This document shows positions 52,600-64,000 of a stretch of 64,000 nt of DNA, in pieces (position 1 is the first letter of the stretch; each line of letters starts with the position of its first letter). The notes beneath the pieces are model-generated. The model did not search any database. It was not told the origin of the DNA and was given only the letters and a program-made list of their open reading frames with translations. Origin of the DNA: Sporothrix humicola (lineage: Eukaryota > Ascomycota > Sordariomycetes > Ophiostomatales > Ophiostomataceae); assembly GCA_021396245.1 (NCBI GenBank), contig WNYE01000068.1, positions 124,001 to 188,000 on the forward strand. Direction: 5' to 3'. Made by a program: the position numbers and the translations under genes.

Positions 52600-53800
52600 C
52601 AAAATAACGGGAACAAAACCACTAGAGAACAAAATAGACTATGGTTTACGAGCTGCCAAGGGTGAAGTGTGAGGTTTGGATGCGCCTGCTACAGCTGACG
52701 GTCCGGATCCTCGAACAAGAGTGCATATCAGATGCTGTGGTCTTTGCAACTCGGGTATGAAGTATCAACTTTTGATTTTTCTTTTTCATTATTGGTGAGT
52801 TGTGCTTTTGTTTATCTAATGTTGAATTTATTTGTTTATTTTGAAAAAATATAAATTCATAAAAAAATGACACTATTCAAAATACCGAACAATAATGATA
52901 TAATAAAGTTGAAAAGGTGTTTTGATGATGCATACTGTTACATAGATAAAGATTTCTCGTGAAGATGTCTTAATTTATACATTGATTGGTCGTCATAACC
53001 CTCACCACACCACACCATTTACTAATTATTGTTTGAATTGGAAGGGCTTATGATCTTGAGCCCCACACTAACAATCTCATCTCATAATTCAGTTATCTCA
53101 TATCATCTTGCTTTGCATTTCTTTTTTTTCTTATTTAAATTCATAAGAAGCATATTCCAATGGATCTCATAAAAGGTCAATAGATAATCATGAAGAAATG
53201 GTTTGCTATATCATACTGTGAGCTATCGTCTCATTAAGGAAAACAAAAGGGCGCTTTTCTATAAAGGACCTTTATTTCATCATGAGACATTCACCTCATA
53301 CGCCGAGTTAACTCATATGACCCTAATCGCCTTATAGCAATACCATTTATTCAGTTAAACTAAATGAGGAACTAATAATATTAATAAGGTTATCAATCCA
53401 GCCATGAGATATCAAATTGGATTTTCATGCTATTCATTCTTCTCGTCAAAATTAAGACATTGATAATCAAGTCGGCAATTTGACCTGTCAAATATTAACA
53501 CAACTTTTTTAAGAAATGTCCATAAATTCCAAAAAAAAAAAAAAAAAATCGAACATGGAGTCCCCTGCAGCCAATTTTTCATATCATATATTTTCTCCGA
53601 GTTATAGCCGTTCGTGACGGTTGACTTTGCCGCTATGTTATGCCATGCCGACCCACACATAAATGTGGACAAAGTGAAGTCATCATGGGCTTTCATGGAT
53701 TTACCGTTGCGAACCGCTCAAGTCATAAAACTTAGAAAGTAGAAGCGGGTAGAGCGGCAATCCGTAAAACTAGAAATGATTGCTATGTCGGATACGTCCC
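52600..53800. other. AT-rich block
   Basis: About 1.2 kb of clearly AT-richer sequence than its flanks, with an A18 run at 53531-53548. No coding frame, terminal repeat or target-site duplication is recognised. It could be a decayed, RIP-mutated relic or simply AT-rich spacer. Confidence 0.5.
53531..53548. repeat. A18 homopolymer
   Basis: An uninterrupted run of 18 adenines inside the AT-rich block. Confidence 0.9.
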
Positions 53801-56800
53801 AAGTCATGATGTCGCCTGTTCTTGCCTCTCAGCTCTCATCCGACAATGTGTCGACGTGGCAGTATGAAGCAAGACATTAGAAATCATGACAACAACAAAC
53901 AACAGCTCATTTCTGTTTTGATTATCATTTGGTCATGGACCGATCAGCCGAGTGTGCATCATGGGGTAAAGTTGCACAAAGCCACAAAGCCACATCTCCG
54001 TAACCCCAACGAGACAAGAAAAGACGACCAAAGAACGAGAAGAAGAAGAATGGAAGGCCGGGGCTGACCAGTGACAGGGGTTGTAGAAGACACTTGTCTT
54101 GACTTTCTCATCGATGTTGTTACACAAGACGACCGAGAGAATAACGTATCTCCTGGCGCAATGCGCGCTTTGCGAAAAATAAATTGCGTTTCCCTCAATC
54201 TTTGTCCAATCTGCACTCTATGTGACATCTGTGCTGGCCCTCTCGCATTGATATCTCCCAATCTGATGGCAGAATAAGGTGGTTGCACAGCAGCACAAGG
54301 TCACATCAGAATGTGAAGAAATGAGAAAAGAGGCAGGACGAAGAAGGACAGGCAAGGTCGAGAGACGACGGAAGCGTGCCATGAGAAGCAAAACGAGAAG
54401 ACCAACAGATGAAGGAGATGGAACAGTCGGTGACGTTAACGAGCAGGGGTAATCTTTTTTTTGCCTTTTTGAGGATGTCTGTGAAGCCCGATATCCCAAC
54501 GTCTCAATACCCAACACCCAACACGCGAACTCGCGAATAAAAACAGAAGCTTCTTTGGCCACCCACCCCTGGAGAGCACAGGATCGGTGTGCGCCTTCGG
54601 AAGCCGTGGTTGCAGTTTCCTCCTCGAGATGAGCCACTCAGTTTGTTGAATTCTCCCGGGGTTTCCTTCTCGGTCTGTACCCTGTGCATTTGACTCGTGT
54701 CTCGTGTTTTTCTTGTGTTGCCATTCTCGTCACATATGTGCCAACGTCCGCCATTTTGTCCTGCTTCTGTGCCCAACCTCAAGCCCATGCACCGGTGTTT
54801 GTGTTCACACGAGGTTTTCCATCCACAGGAGTGGGACGCAAGATGTGATGTCGGCCCTCGCGCCCAACCTTTGTCGGACAGCTGGACCGCCGACAGGATT
54901 CATGTTGTGGCGACGCGGTGATATGTCCGCCCCTCGCCTTTTCAAACTGGCGCAAGGAGCGGGAAAATAAGAATAAGAAAGAACAAGAACAACGTGGTGA
55001 TACAAAACCTTTTGGAGTGCAACTGAATGGCATTCTGAGTCGGGATACCTACTTCGGTCATTGATGTTGGGCACATGGTTATGTGTTGTCACTTTTGCCA
55101 ACCTCTTGCAACTTTACAAGATGGAAGGAAGGAGCCGACCTTGTCTTTTCCAATATGCTGTTTAGATCGCGATGACAACTCAGGCCCGGTGAAGGTATGA
55201 CTTCATACCATCCAATGATGTCGAGATCGGCCTTGACCTCAAGTGAATAGAAACAAGGAAGGCAACGGGATCAATAAGACAGACAATGACAAATGGACAG
55301 GAGGGATGAAATGGAGAAAGCGAAGGAGAATGGGAAGAAAACAAGTGTCCTGACAAAGCGGAGATGTAATCATCACAGGAACTGTGATGAGGTCCTTTTC
55401 CTTTTTGCAAGAATGAGCACACCCCCCGGCAGGATCGGTTATCAAGGGAAAAAAGACACACGCTCTCCGGTTGTGTCCTCGTGAGCAAAAGTCATAGAGT
55501 CGTTATGAGCTTCGGCCAGTCAGAGCAATTAGCCCGGGTTTCCTTTTGTGAACCGAATCTTCTTTTGACGGAATCACCCGAGGCGGGTGTCAATCAAGTC
55601 AATCAAGATGAAACGGGGGAGGAGGTGCGATGGGTGTGGGAGAGGGGAACGGCTAGGACCGATGAAAAAGAGTCATCATCGTGAGAAGTTAGAAGCGTGG
55701 GACGAAATATAACAAATGAGAAAAGAAGAGTGAAAGAGAGTGAAAGGAAAAGGAAAGGAGAAACAGAAACTCTAGAGTGGCTGTCTCTTCTGCCCAGAGT
55801 GTGTTCCACTTGCCGTGGTTGTGCGGATCCGCCTCGGATTCGTTGTTGGCGGCGGTGCTTTATCGTTTGGGTTATTCTTTTGCTTGTCTCCAATCCGTCT
55901 CCGTGCTTTCACGATGTGATCACTTGGGCCTCCTTTTTCATGGGTGCCATGCGATAAAGGAGGAGCAATGGAAAGAGTGCAGCGTGGGAAATAAAAAAAA
56001 GGCAGTCACATTCGTCCTTGAGGCCGCTCCTGCCCTCGTTTCTGACTGGCTTGCTTCTTTCCTTTGGACACTCTGGCACATCACATTACCCTCGTGCAGC
56101 GACCATGAAGAAAAAATGTCACTCCATGGTCCCTTCCTTATCTGCCATCCCGCACTCGAATGCTCCTTCCTGACTGCCCCCCATTGTCTCGCTGTCGTGT
56201 TGTCTCATGTGGCAGTGTGCCTTGAAATGTCCCTGACTAGCAAGAGCAGCCGGGTTTCGACCAAAGGCCATGGCGGTGTTCTTTCCTTCGATTCGCGCAA
56301 TCACACACTCACTCTTTCCCTCACAGCTCGTGAGCATCTCGTGGCCTCCAAGGCACGTCAACAAGCAACACGATTGGTTCCCTTCTCCGCCCGTTGAAAG
56401 CTCTCTCGTTCGCTCCTTCCGCGCACCCCTCTCACCGCCCCTCTGGGTCGGACACCCCCTCAGACCCTTCATCGCCCTTTCCCCTCTTTGCGCCTTGCAG
56501 CAAGAAAAAAAGAAAGCAGAGACGAAATACAAATACATGTAAAATACGACGGACAATGCATACACCTCTGGATCATGAAATGGCATTGGGCAACTCCGCG
56601 ACGGAGGTTTGCGGAAGGCAAAAGGCGCAGCCAGCCACGGGCAGGCAAAAAGGCAAGAAAAAGCGTCATCGCACATCGGCGGACCCTCAAATCAGAGCTG
56701 GCATAACCAACAGGCACGTTCTTGGTGAATCAATACAGCTGTGGAGATGTGATGTGCGCCGCAGTCTTATTCATGATCTTGGGTTTGTTCGTTCTTCCCG

Positions 56801-59719
56801 CCCCTTTCCTGCCCTGTGCTCTGTGCCGTGTTGCTTGATTTTTTTCTGGAAAAGACGGCTTGCAGGGCTACGCGCGCGGGTGATCGTAACACGACTTGCG
56901 GCGGAGCCGTCTTATACGCAGAAAAAAAAAAAGGAAGGGCGTTACGTGAGGCAGAAAGAGAGGGAAAGAGGGCGATAGAGTGGAAAAGGAAAAGAAGAGG
57001 TGGAAAATGGAAGGAAAAGCGGAAGGGACAACGGTGAGGCGCTGCTCATTGCTTCCTTCCCCACGTGCGGCATGCCGTGATGGCCGAAAAGGAAACAACG
57101 GCCCTGACTCTCTCTGTGCTGTATGTCGTATTTTTGGAAAGAGCCGCCCGCGCGTTGTTCTTTCCATATCAGCTCTCTATTATAGGCCTTGTTGGCACGA
57201 AAGAACAAGGCGCAGGGCGGGTAAAAACGAAACAAACTACTAAAAAGGAGATGCTCAATAAAAAAAGCACAGAGCTTGAACTCAAGACGAAACCGACGAG
57301 CAGACAACTTGACTTACTCCCCAAAGGACGCCAGCGACGCGAAATGCAGGCATGCGGTCGACTGCGGATGCGAGGTGCATGGCAGATACCGGCAGGCGGG
57401 TGCTCCCACTGCGACCAGACCAGACGAGATAAAAATAATACACGCCAGCGTGTGTACATGCAGTGCTCCTGTACTATGTATGTGCGAATGAATACTAGGA
57501 GCATCCTTACATATCATAATTGCTGTATTAAGGCTTCTAGTAGTGCACACCCAAGTCAGGCAGTGACTCTTGCTGCCAAATCAGGAAAGAACCTGGAGGG
57601 AAGGAGCGGGAGGGGGCGTGCAGATTGCAGGTCTCTGAGATGCATTGTATTGCATCAGGCATGTTACTCGCACTGCTACTGAGAACTGCGAGGGACATGG
57701 TGTGCGGTGTATCTGTAAATAGCTTGCGGAGAGGGTCTTTTGGCAAGGTGAATGTCAATAAAACTCAAAAGAGGGGTTGAAGGCGAGACGAATCGAGAGG
57801 GAGATGTTTCTTGACGACACTGCGTCGAAGGCCCGACGGAGTGTCGATCGAAGTGTGAGTCTGTCCAAGTATTAGTAAGGCCGAACATGCCTGTATGCCA
57901 AGGAAAAGGAAAGGCCACAGTGAGCAGAGGATTACAGGCCTGTTGAAGCGAATGCCGGAGGTCGGTAAATAAGACCGGATGAGAATGGCGATGTTCTTGT
58001 TTTGCAGGGGGGCTCTGTGACGTGTGCTTTGCGCGTCTTGCCGTTGTGTGGCCTGCGGCAATAGGAAAGGAAAGGGGACAGCAAAGCAGTGAGAGAAGGG
58101 AAGAGCGAAGTCATGTTGCACAATACGAAATGAAGTAGGGCCAAGAACCCATCGTCATCCTCTGTTGCAGGATCCCATGTGCGCGCCTTCCTTTGGCCCA
58201 CGACTTACACGACTAAAAAGGAAACAACGTGGAGGAAGGCTGTTTCCGTGTTCGGTAATCCCTTCCCCTCTTCTTTCCTCCCACCAAACCCGCACTTTCC
58301 CTTCCTTATTTCTTATTTATTTTCCTAGCACTTTACCTGACGACATGGCGCCGCGCCCGCCCGTCGCGCTTTCCCCTCTTCCCTATCGGCCCCTCTTCTT
58401 TGCTCGTTTTTATCTGCTCTTTCGCCATTTCGCTCTTTCTCTTTGTCGTTACTTGTGACGCTCCTTCTTCTCTCTCGACTTCACCGTTTCATCCCTATTC
58501 TCCTGGCGTGCCGGCTTGGCAAATAGAAAGAGCAATCAGCCCATCCTCGTGACCCCTTCCAGCACCCCCCTTTTTTCTTCATTATCGTAGCACACCGCCA
58601 AGTAAGGCAGCTACGACGAAGGAGAGAAAGAGAGAACGAGGGTGAGAGCGAGCGAGTGAAAGAGAGGACATGGGAAAAAACGACGGAAAGAGGGGGCGTC
58701 TTCGTTAAAGATGCAAAAAACGAATAAAACAAGATGAACCCCTGCTCAGCCCTGGATTTGGGTTATGCTGCCTGCCTAGCGAACGCCTCAATTTTCTTCT
58801 CTTTTCTTCTTTGTATCTTCCTTTTTGTTCTTAGCCTCTTGTTTTATGTTTTTATCTCACTGCTTTTCTCTGCGCCCCTCTTCGTGTCTTCGCGTTGGAT
58901 GCACGCGGTCATTGTGCATTTTGAGCCCAAGTATTTCCATTGGTGTGTATTATTACGCCGAGTGTGCTGTGTAGTTTATTTCATTACTGCTCAAACGCGT
59001 CGGTGAGGGCTACCATCTACTCACAACTGGCCATTTTTATATTATTATTTCGTCTCATGCATCGTCGTCTTGTAATACTTTAAATCCCTCCTTATTGAAA
59101 AGCCTCTTATGTCCTCTTTTTCGTTGGATATTGGCCCACTAAACACGCCCCAAAACCTGCGACTTATTACTGAGTGACACCCCCATCTCTGGTTTGTTTC
59201 CTCACCAGCGTCCAGTCTCCGAAATAATTCCCTCCTTTCTCTATTGGTTCTGTGTTTTCCCCTCAGTCGTTAGGCCGGCCACCAAGCTCACGATCGGCAC
59301 GAACAGTCCAAAACTGCCACTAAGAGTCTGTGGTGTGTGTGTACTTGTAGGGAAGGAACAACCAACACGCAATGATTCCCAAAATACAAGGGAAAGAACA
59401 TCGATGGCTCACAGTTACCCTTTTTGGCGGTGACGCTGGCTTTTTTTCTCGTGGTCTTGGCCCTGGTCCGCGTCCGGTCTTGTTCCTGCCCTTTGCTGTC
59501 CCTTCTGCGCCCTATTATCATAATAATCGTAATATTCCTTTCTCGTCTCTCAACCCTCGACCCTCGGTCGTACCTGCCCTGCTTTCTCTTTCTCTCACTC
59601 GCTCCTTCCTCCACACCCCCCCCTGCCATGTCCACGTTTTTTCTGCTCACTTCTCGCATCATTGCTCTGGGGGATTTGCACGTCGAATTTTCGTCACAGC
59701 CTCTTCGTCGGCTCTTTCC

Positions 59720-59727
59720 TATATAAA
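59720..59727 (+). promoter_or_regulatory. TATA box of the small Cys-rich gene
   Basis: TATATAAA preceded by a long CT-rich run and followed, about 30 bp on, by CT-rich then CAAC-rich sequence typical of a fungal transcript leader. It lies 265-272 bp before the ATG at 59992. Confidence 0.55.
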
Positions 59728-59991
59728 CCCTTATCCCTTCCTTCCTCGGATTAGTCTCTCTTCTCTTTCTCACCCATCCGCCCTCAACAGCTCAAAGCAA
59801 TCATCTCGCAACTTCAAAACACAAACACAATTCTTCAGCAACTCTCTGGCTCTCGCCATCTTGTATTGATATTTTGAACCTTTTGGTTCCCCTACCTTTG
59901 TAGCTTCTTTGGCGCAAGTCACTAAGCTACTTACACTCAACTTCCTCATACTCACATCTCTTCTCGAAGAACTTCATCATCAACCTTCACA

Positions 59992-60117
59992 ATGGACTGC
60001 AAGGAGCTCATTGCCCTCGTCAACAACTGCTGCTCGTACTGTTGCCGCTCCGGCGACTACGGCACGCACGAGTACTGCGGCGGCGGCAAGAACTGCCACC
60101 AGTGCCCGTCAGACTAG
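59992..60117 (+). CDS. 41-residue cysteine-rich protein, possibly metal-binding
   Basis: A short frame of 41 codons, starting in the context TCACAATGG. It holds eight cysteines (positions 3, 13, 14, 17, 18, 29, 35, 38), that is 20 percent, arranged as C-x9-CC-x2-CC-x10-C-x5-C-x2-C. Support for it being a gene comes from context: a TATATAAA box 265 bp upstream, a CT-rich then CA-rich leader, and a start codon in a good fungal context (Cys residues use TGC mostly, TGT once). There is no signal peptide, so it would be cytosolic. CxxC and CC pairs suggest a metallothionein-like or zinc-binding role, but I recognise no family. Alternatives: a leader peptide or chance frame. It stands alone in a 15-kb gene-poor region. 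Confidence 0.55.
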   Translation: MDCKELIALVNNCCSYCCRSGDYGTHEYCGGGKNCHQCPSD

Positions 60118-63100
60118 GGCGACGTCACGCACAACGCCGTGTCTCTTTTCGCCATTCTCACTCTCCGTCATATCGATTTCTCTTTTCATTCGACCTCCCT
60201 CCTAACATCAAGGTTGGCCTGCTTCGATCGGCTGCTTGCAGCTAGTTAGAGGCAGTCAAGAGGGCAACCACGCTTCAACTTTCTGACTTTTTCCTTCTGT
60301 TATTTTTATTACCTTTTCTGTCATATTTTATTTCGTCGACATGTCCAAATCGGGAGCTTACACAACCTCACCACCAAAGCCGCCTTCCCAAGTCTCAGTC
60401 TCAAAGCAGGCGGGCACACGTCCCATGCATCGTTGTGGCTGCAGCTTGGGGGGTGAACCAATCCTTTCCACCTCACCACCTCACTCTCACCAGGCGGCTC
60501 TCGCTGTTGAGACACCTCCTCCTCTTTTACATCTCTTCTTTGGAGACGCCTTCCCCAAACTTGCACCTCCCAATTGATGCATGTCCTGCGCCTCGTCTTT
60601 GCTTGGCCCGGCCTGGCTGCCTTCGTTTCTTTTCTTCCTTTCTTATTTTCTTTTTTATTTATTTCCCCTTTTCATTCTTCCCATTTCTTATTTGCTCTCT
60701 TCTTACCGTGTCAACACCCTCCTCAGCCCGTTCGGCGCTGCACCTTTCTGGGCCAATCAACCTCGACAGATGCTTCAACATGCGGACCACACCGTGACTC
60801 ACCCACCTACTTCCGCCCAAAAACAAACACGAACAACAATACAGCATCTTTCTCACCGAGAGGAGACGACTGGTCCGGTTACGCCGTGTATCGCCGCTTT
60901 CGCTCGCCAGGCCTCCGACCGCCGGTTTTCGCCCACTTTTATTCTTTCATTTTTGTTCTTCTCTTGTGATACACCCCCTCCCGCGCATTTCAATTCGCTT
61001 TCTACCCTTTCTCTTCTTTATTCTCTTTATTTCCTTTCTTCACCTCTCTTCTTCTTGTCGATCGTCTTCCCCCCCCCCCCGGCAGCGCTTTGTCCACGTC
61101 TGCGTTGCTTCTTTGGGCGTCCCCTGCAACCCTGCAACCTGGGGGCGGATGTGCATCGCATGCAGCAGGCCAGCTCCAGGCACGTCAATGCCAGTTTTTT
61201 GACCCTCAAGGACAGAGGGGCAGGCCCCAAAGGACCGGCTAGACTGGAGCGGCTGCAGTTGCGATGCAGGAGCAGGTCTGCCACGACATGAAAATCATAT
61301 CCACATCGGCATAACACGCATGCGCCCTGCACCTGGAGTTGCAATTTTTTTTATTTTTGTATTCACTTTTGCCCTTTCTTTTGCTTTTTTCTTCTTTTCT
61401 TACCCGTTGGTTTTACCTCACGAGAGAACGATTTCATGTATTATCTACCTTGTTGTATTTCTCCTCGGCGTTTTTGCATTTCCACTGTCCTCCATGGAAG
61501 ACTACGACATTCGCTTTGCATTTTGCTTTATTCTACCTACGAATCATATGGAAAGGTTGTCATGAGGGCACCGCCGTGTCTGGGAGTTTTGGAACGCGAT
61601 GAATTTTTGGATACCTTTTGGGCAAACATTTTTGAAATATTTAGGGCATCATGAAGAGCACATTGGACACTCGCTTCTATTTTTCATTGGCTTTTTTTTC
61701 TCTTTCATGCAACGGTGAACGGTGAACAAGGAGTACTTGGGCTCTTTCTGCAGGATCACACATATTTTTGGGACATCTCATTGTTGGGTACAGTAGCAGT
61801 TTATGGAGTACAATATGCCGACATTTATTCTATCATATTTTGTTGTGTGCCTTTTCTTTCCGAATACGACCGGCCACCGTGTTTGAACCGGACACAATAT
61901 GCCACTTTTTCAATTCGATACCTTGCAGCTATTGTGTTTTTGACCGTTACTTTCGTTATTTTTGTTCATTTTTACTTGTCCCTTCATGCACCAGGCTGCC
62001 ATCGACAGTGTCGCCTTGCATTTCTGTCCGACTTTTTCTGCCTCAAACTCTCGCCCCAAAACGGCCTTGTGCATTGCCTGCCCTTCCGTGAAGGCACCTG
62101 TGTCCTGTATCCTGCACGTCGTCAGGTTCTGCTCTGCACGGTCATGCAGCCAGGTCAGGCCAGGCCAGGAGGCCGCACAGTTTGTTCACCTCGACCTGCA
62201 GAACAGACTGACAGCGACAGGAGCAGAAGGATGACAACAAAGACAATCCACCCTGGGAGGCTTTGTTGGCGATGCATGCAGATGCAAAACGCAAAATGCA
62301 GAAAAGAAAATGACGAGGCCAGAAAACGCTGTGTTGATCGCTTTCGGGACTGCTCACCTCAACAAGACTATTTTTCGTCATTTTCTCCTAACACGACAAA
62401 TACTTTGCGATTTGCGGCCTTGTCGGCTGGCCACCTGTCGTTCTCTGTCGTTATTTTTGCATGTTAAAAATGATATCCAAACCCAGGTGGCCATGGTTCG
62501 CACTGGGGCGATATCACGAAAAGATGATTTTACCAACTTCATAACTGAGGGTACGGCGACATTCATGATAACCAAAGTCCCGTACCGAAAGAATAATACG
62601 AACAACTCAATGGAGTTACGCCAATCGCAAACAAGACGGACATACGAAAGTTAAAGGCGAAACATAATGACGATAGACGCGATTGTACGATTTCTATGCC
62701 ATTTATGACCTATCGAGGTGCGGTCGAGTGCGGCCAAGCTGAGTAGTCATAATATGGCAGTGTTGCCCATGGTTCATACAATCACGATGTAGCATTTGTG
62801 AGTGAAATAAACTGTCATTGGAATGTGTGTGTATTAATTGCTGACTAAATAAAAAAACATGAATGGGTATGAAAAACGAGAAGATAAAAATAAGATACGA
62901 AAATCCACAAAACACAAAGACCCCAGAGCCCCAACAAAGGACACAGGGCACGATGCCACACCTTCATAGCATTTCGCGCACCGACGAAAGCAGACGCGAT
63001 CCATCCCCTCTCGGTCCCGAACATACAGACGGCAGACCTCCAAACGCCCTGCAAATCCTTTTAGTCTGGCCCACCTGGCTGCCTTTTTTTATGCTTGCCT

Positions 63101-64000
63101 TGCCTTGCCCTGTCTGTCTGCCTCACCCCCTCTCACCTTGCCTCGTCTCTCTCTGATGTGCTGCAGCTGCAGCTGAACTGCAGGTGCATCTCTTGTTCTC
63201 AATGGGGAAGTGTAATGTGTCTGTGTCTGGGACCAGCCAGCCCTCCTCTTGTCTCCCGCCCCTTGTCCGGCCTGTCCTCTGCCCCTTTTGGCTTACCGCC
63301 CTGCAAATGCAGATGCACATGCGGACAGTCCCTCACCCCTCTCCTCGGCGGCGATCCTGTCTGCACAAAACAAAGGAGAGCAGAAATGACAAATAAAGTC
63401 CAGTTGAAAAGTCTGCTTTGCCCTGTGAGGAGTTGTCGCCTTGTTGTTGCCCAATTCCCTCGGGCGTGAGCATATTTGAGCGCATGAGAAAATGCAAAGA
63501 AAAAAGGTGTGTGGCACAGTGTTGTGAAAGAGAAAGGGACGGGCACCAAAGGGACAGGCGAAAGAGAGACGAGATCACAGCCGCCTTTCTTGGCCGTGCT
63601 GTCTCCTCTAGCCTCTTCGACTTCCCACCAGAGCGGTATCGTCCATCCCTGCCGCTCGGCACTTTCGTGCCTTTTTTCGTCCTTTCCCTCATCCACCAGC
63701 GTGTACCCTGGTGCACCTCAAGAGTGGGACACTGAAGAACTGAACAGGCTGCATGCATCATGCGCAATGTTGGAGAAGCGAGGCGAAGTCGAAAAACAAT
63801 GATGTGAGAGAGGAATTAAGAGAAAGGCTGGCCGGAGAGAGAGGACAGCAGGGTGAGAGACGAAAACGCACACGCCCCTCCATGAAAGGACACCGTTTGC
63901 AGTCGTTCTCTCAGAGGGATTCTGGCAGGCTGCAAGTAACCCTGATGCACGGTGAGTACGAGAAAGAGGCAGCGCAGCAGTGCAGCAACATCCTTTTTTT
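60118..64000. other. Gene-free region to the right edge
   Basis: 3.9 kb without a supportable gene. The 3' region of the small Cys-rich gene is followed by a strongly pyrimidine-rich plus strand (about 60590-61070, ending in a C10 run, and 61340-61410), then mixed sequence. The pyrimidine blocks resemble promoter or leader DNA for plus-strand transcripts, perhaps of a gene beyond the window. Confidence 0.45.

Larger units (their letters stand above)
48427..59991. other. Gene desert of 11.6 kb
   Basis: No protein gene is supportable: open frames are short, show no domains and overlap on several strands. Contents seen: the CT-rich (sense) leader of the perilipin gene at 48430-48990, alternating purine-rich and pyrimidine-rich blocks (for example plus-strand T-rich at 49170-49330 and 51180-51310, purine-rich at 55270-55360, 55690-55770 and 56920-57030, pyrimidine-rich at 58240-58480 and 59500-59760), an AT-rich block at about 52600-53800, and a hairpin at 51398-51421. 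I found no tRNA or rRNA. Confidence 0.5.

Overview
The window is nuclear DNA of a filamentous ascomycete (Pezizomycotina), probably a Sordariomycete. The evidence is intron-poor genes with GC-rich coding sequence, introns of 53-201 nt (mostly under 80) with GTRNGT donors and CTAAC-like branch sites, and gene families typical of that group: a CAP20-type perilipin, a Zn2Cys6 regulator, a CYP65-like P450, a Ysc84-domain protein and repressible secreted phosphatases. The class assignment is inference; no rRNA, tRNA, intact transposon or CRISPR was recognised.

Layout. 1-20 kb: a left-truncated histidine acid phosphatase with a membrane anchor (minus), a 9-bp minisatellite, a P450 convergent with an OPT oligopeptide transporter, a second secreted histidine acid phosphatase, a Cys-rich single-pass membrane protein, the clamp-loader subunit RFC3, a GDSL esterase, and a third, PHO-type secreted acid phosphatase. 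The three phosphatases carry CACGTG or CACGTT E-boxes upstream, which suggests a phosphate-scavenging group. 20-32 kb: a threonine-nucleophile asparaginase, a GH5 endoglucanase with a probable GPI tail and a very pyrimidine-rich leader, then a head-to-head pair formed by a secretory prolyl 4-hydroxylase and a PDI-like protein ending in HDEL. 35-48.5 kb: a RhoGAP-fold protein lacking the arginine finger, a Zn2Cys6 transcription factor, a Ysc84/SYLF protein, pirin and a lipid-droplet perilipin. 48.5-64 kb: a gene-poor stretch in which the only protein gene I can support is a 41-residue, eight-cysteine protein with its own TATA box and leader.

How they fit together. Many products act outside the cell or in the secretory pathway (three phosphatases, esterase, endoglucanase, membrane sensor-like protein, P4H, PDI-like protein), giving a nutrient-acquisition and secretion flavour beside housekeeping genes (RFC3, pirin, perilipin). 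The most interesting item is the divergent P4H/PDI-like pair. In animals, collagen P4H is a complex of a catalytic subunit lacking an ER-retention signal and a PDI subunit that supplies one. Here the two gene types share a 430-bp promoter, the P4H lacks a retention signal, and the PDI-like protein has HDEL with a degenerate CxxC, encoded across two 8-nt microexons. Whether they form a complex is a hypothesis.
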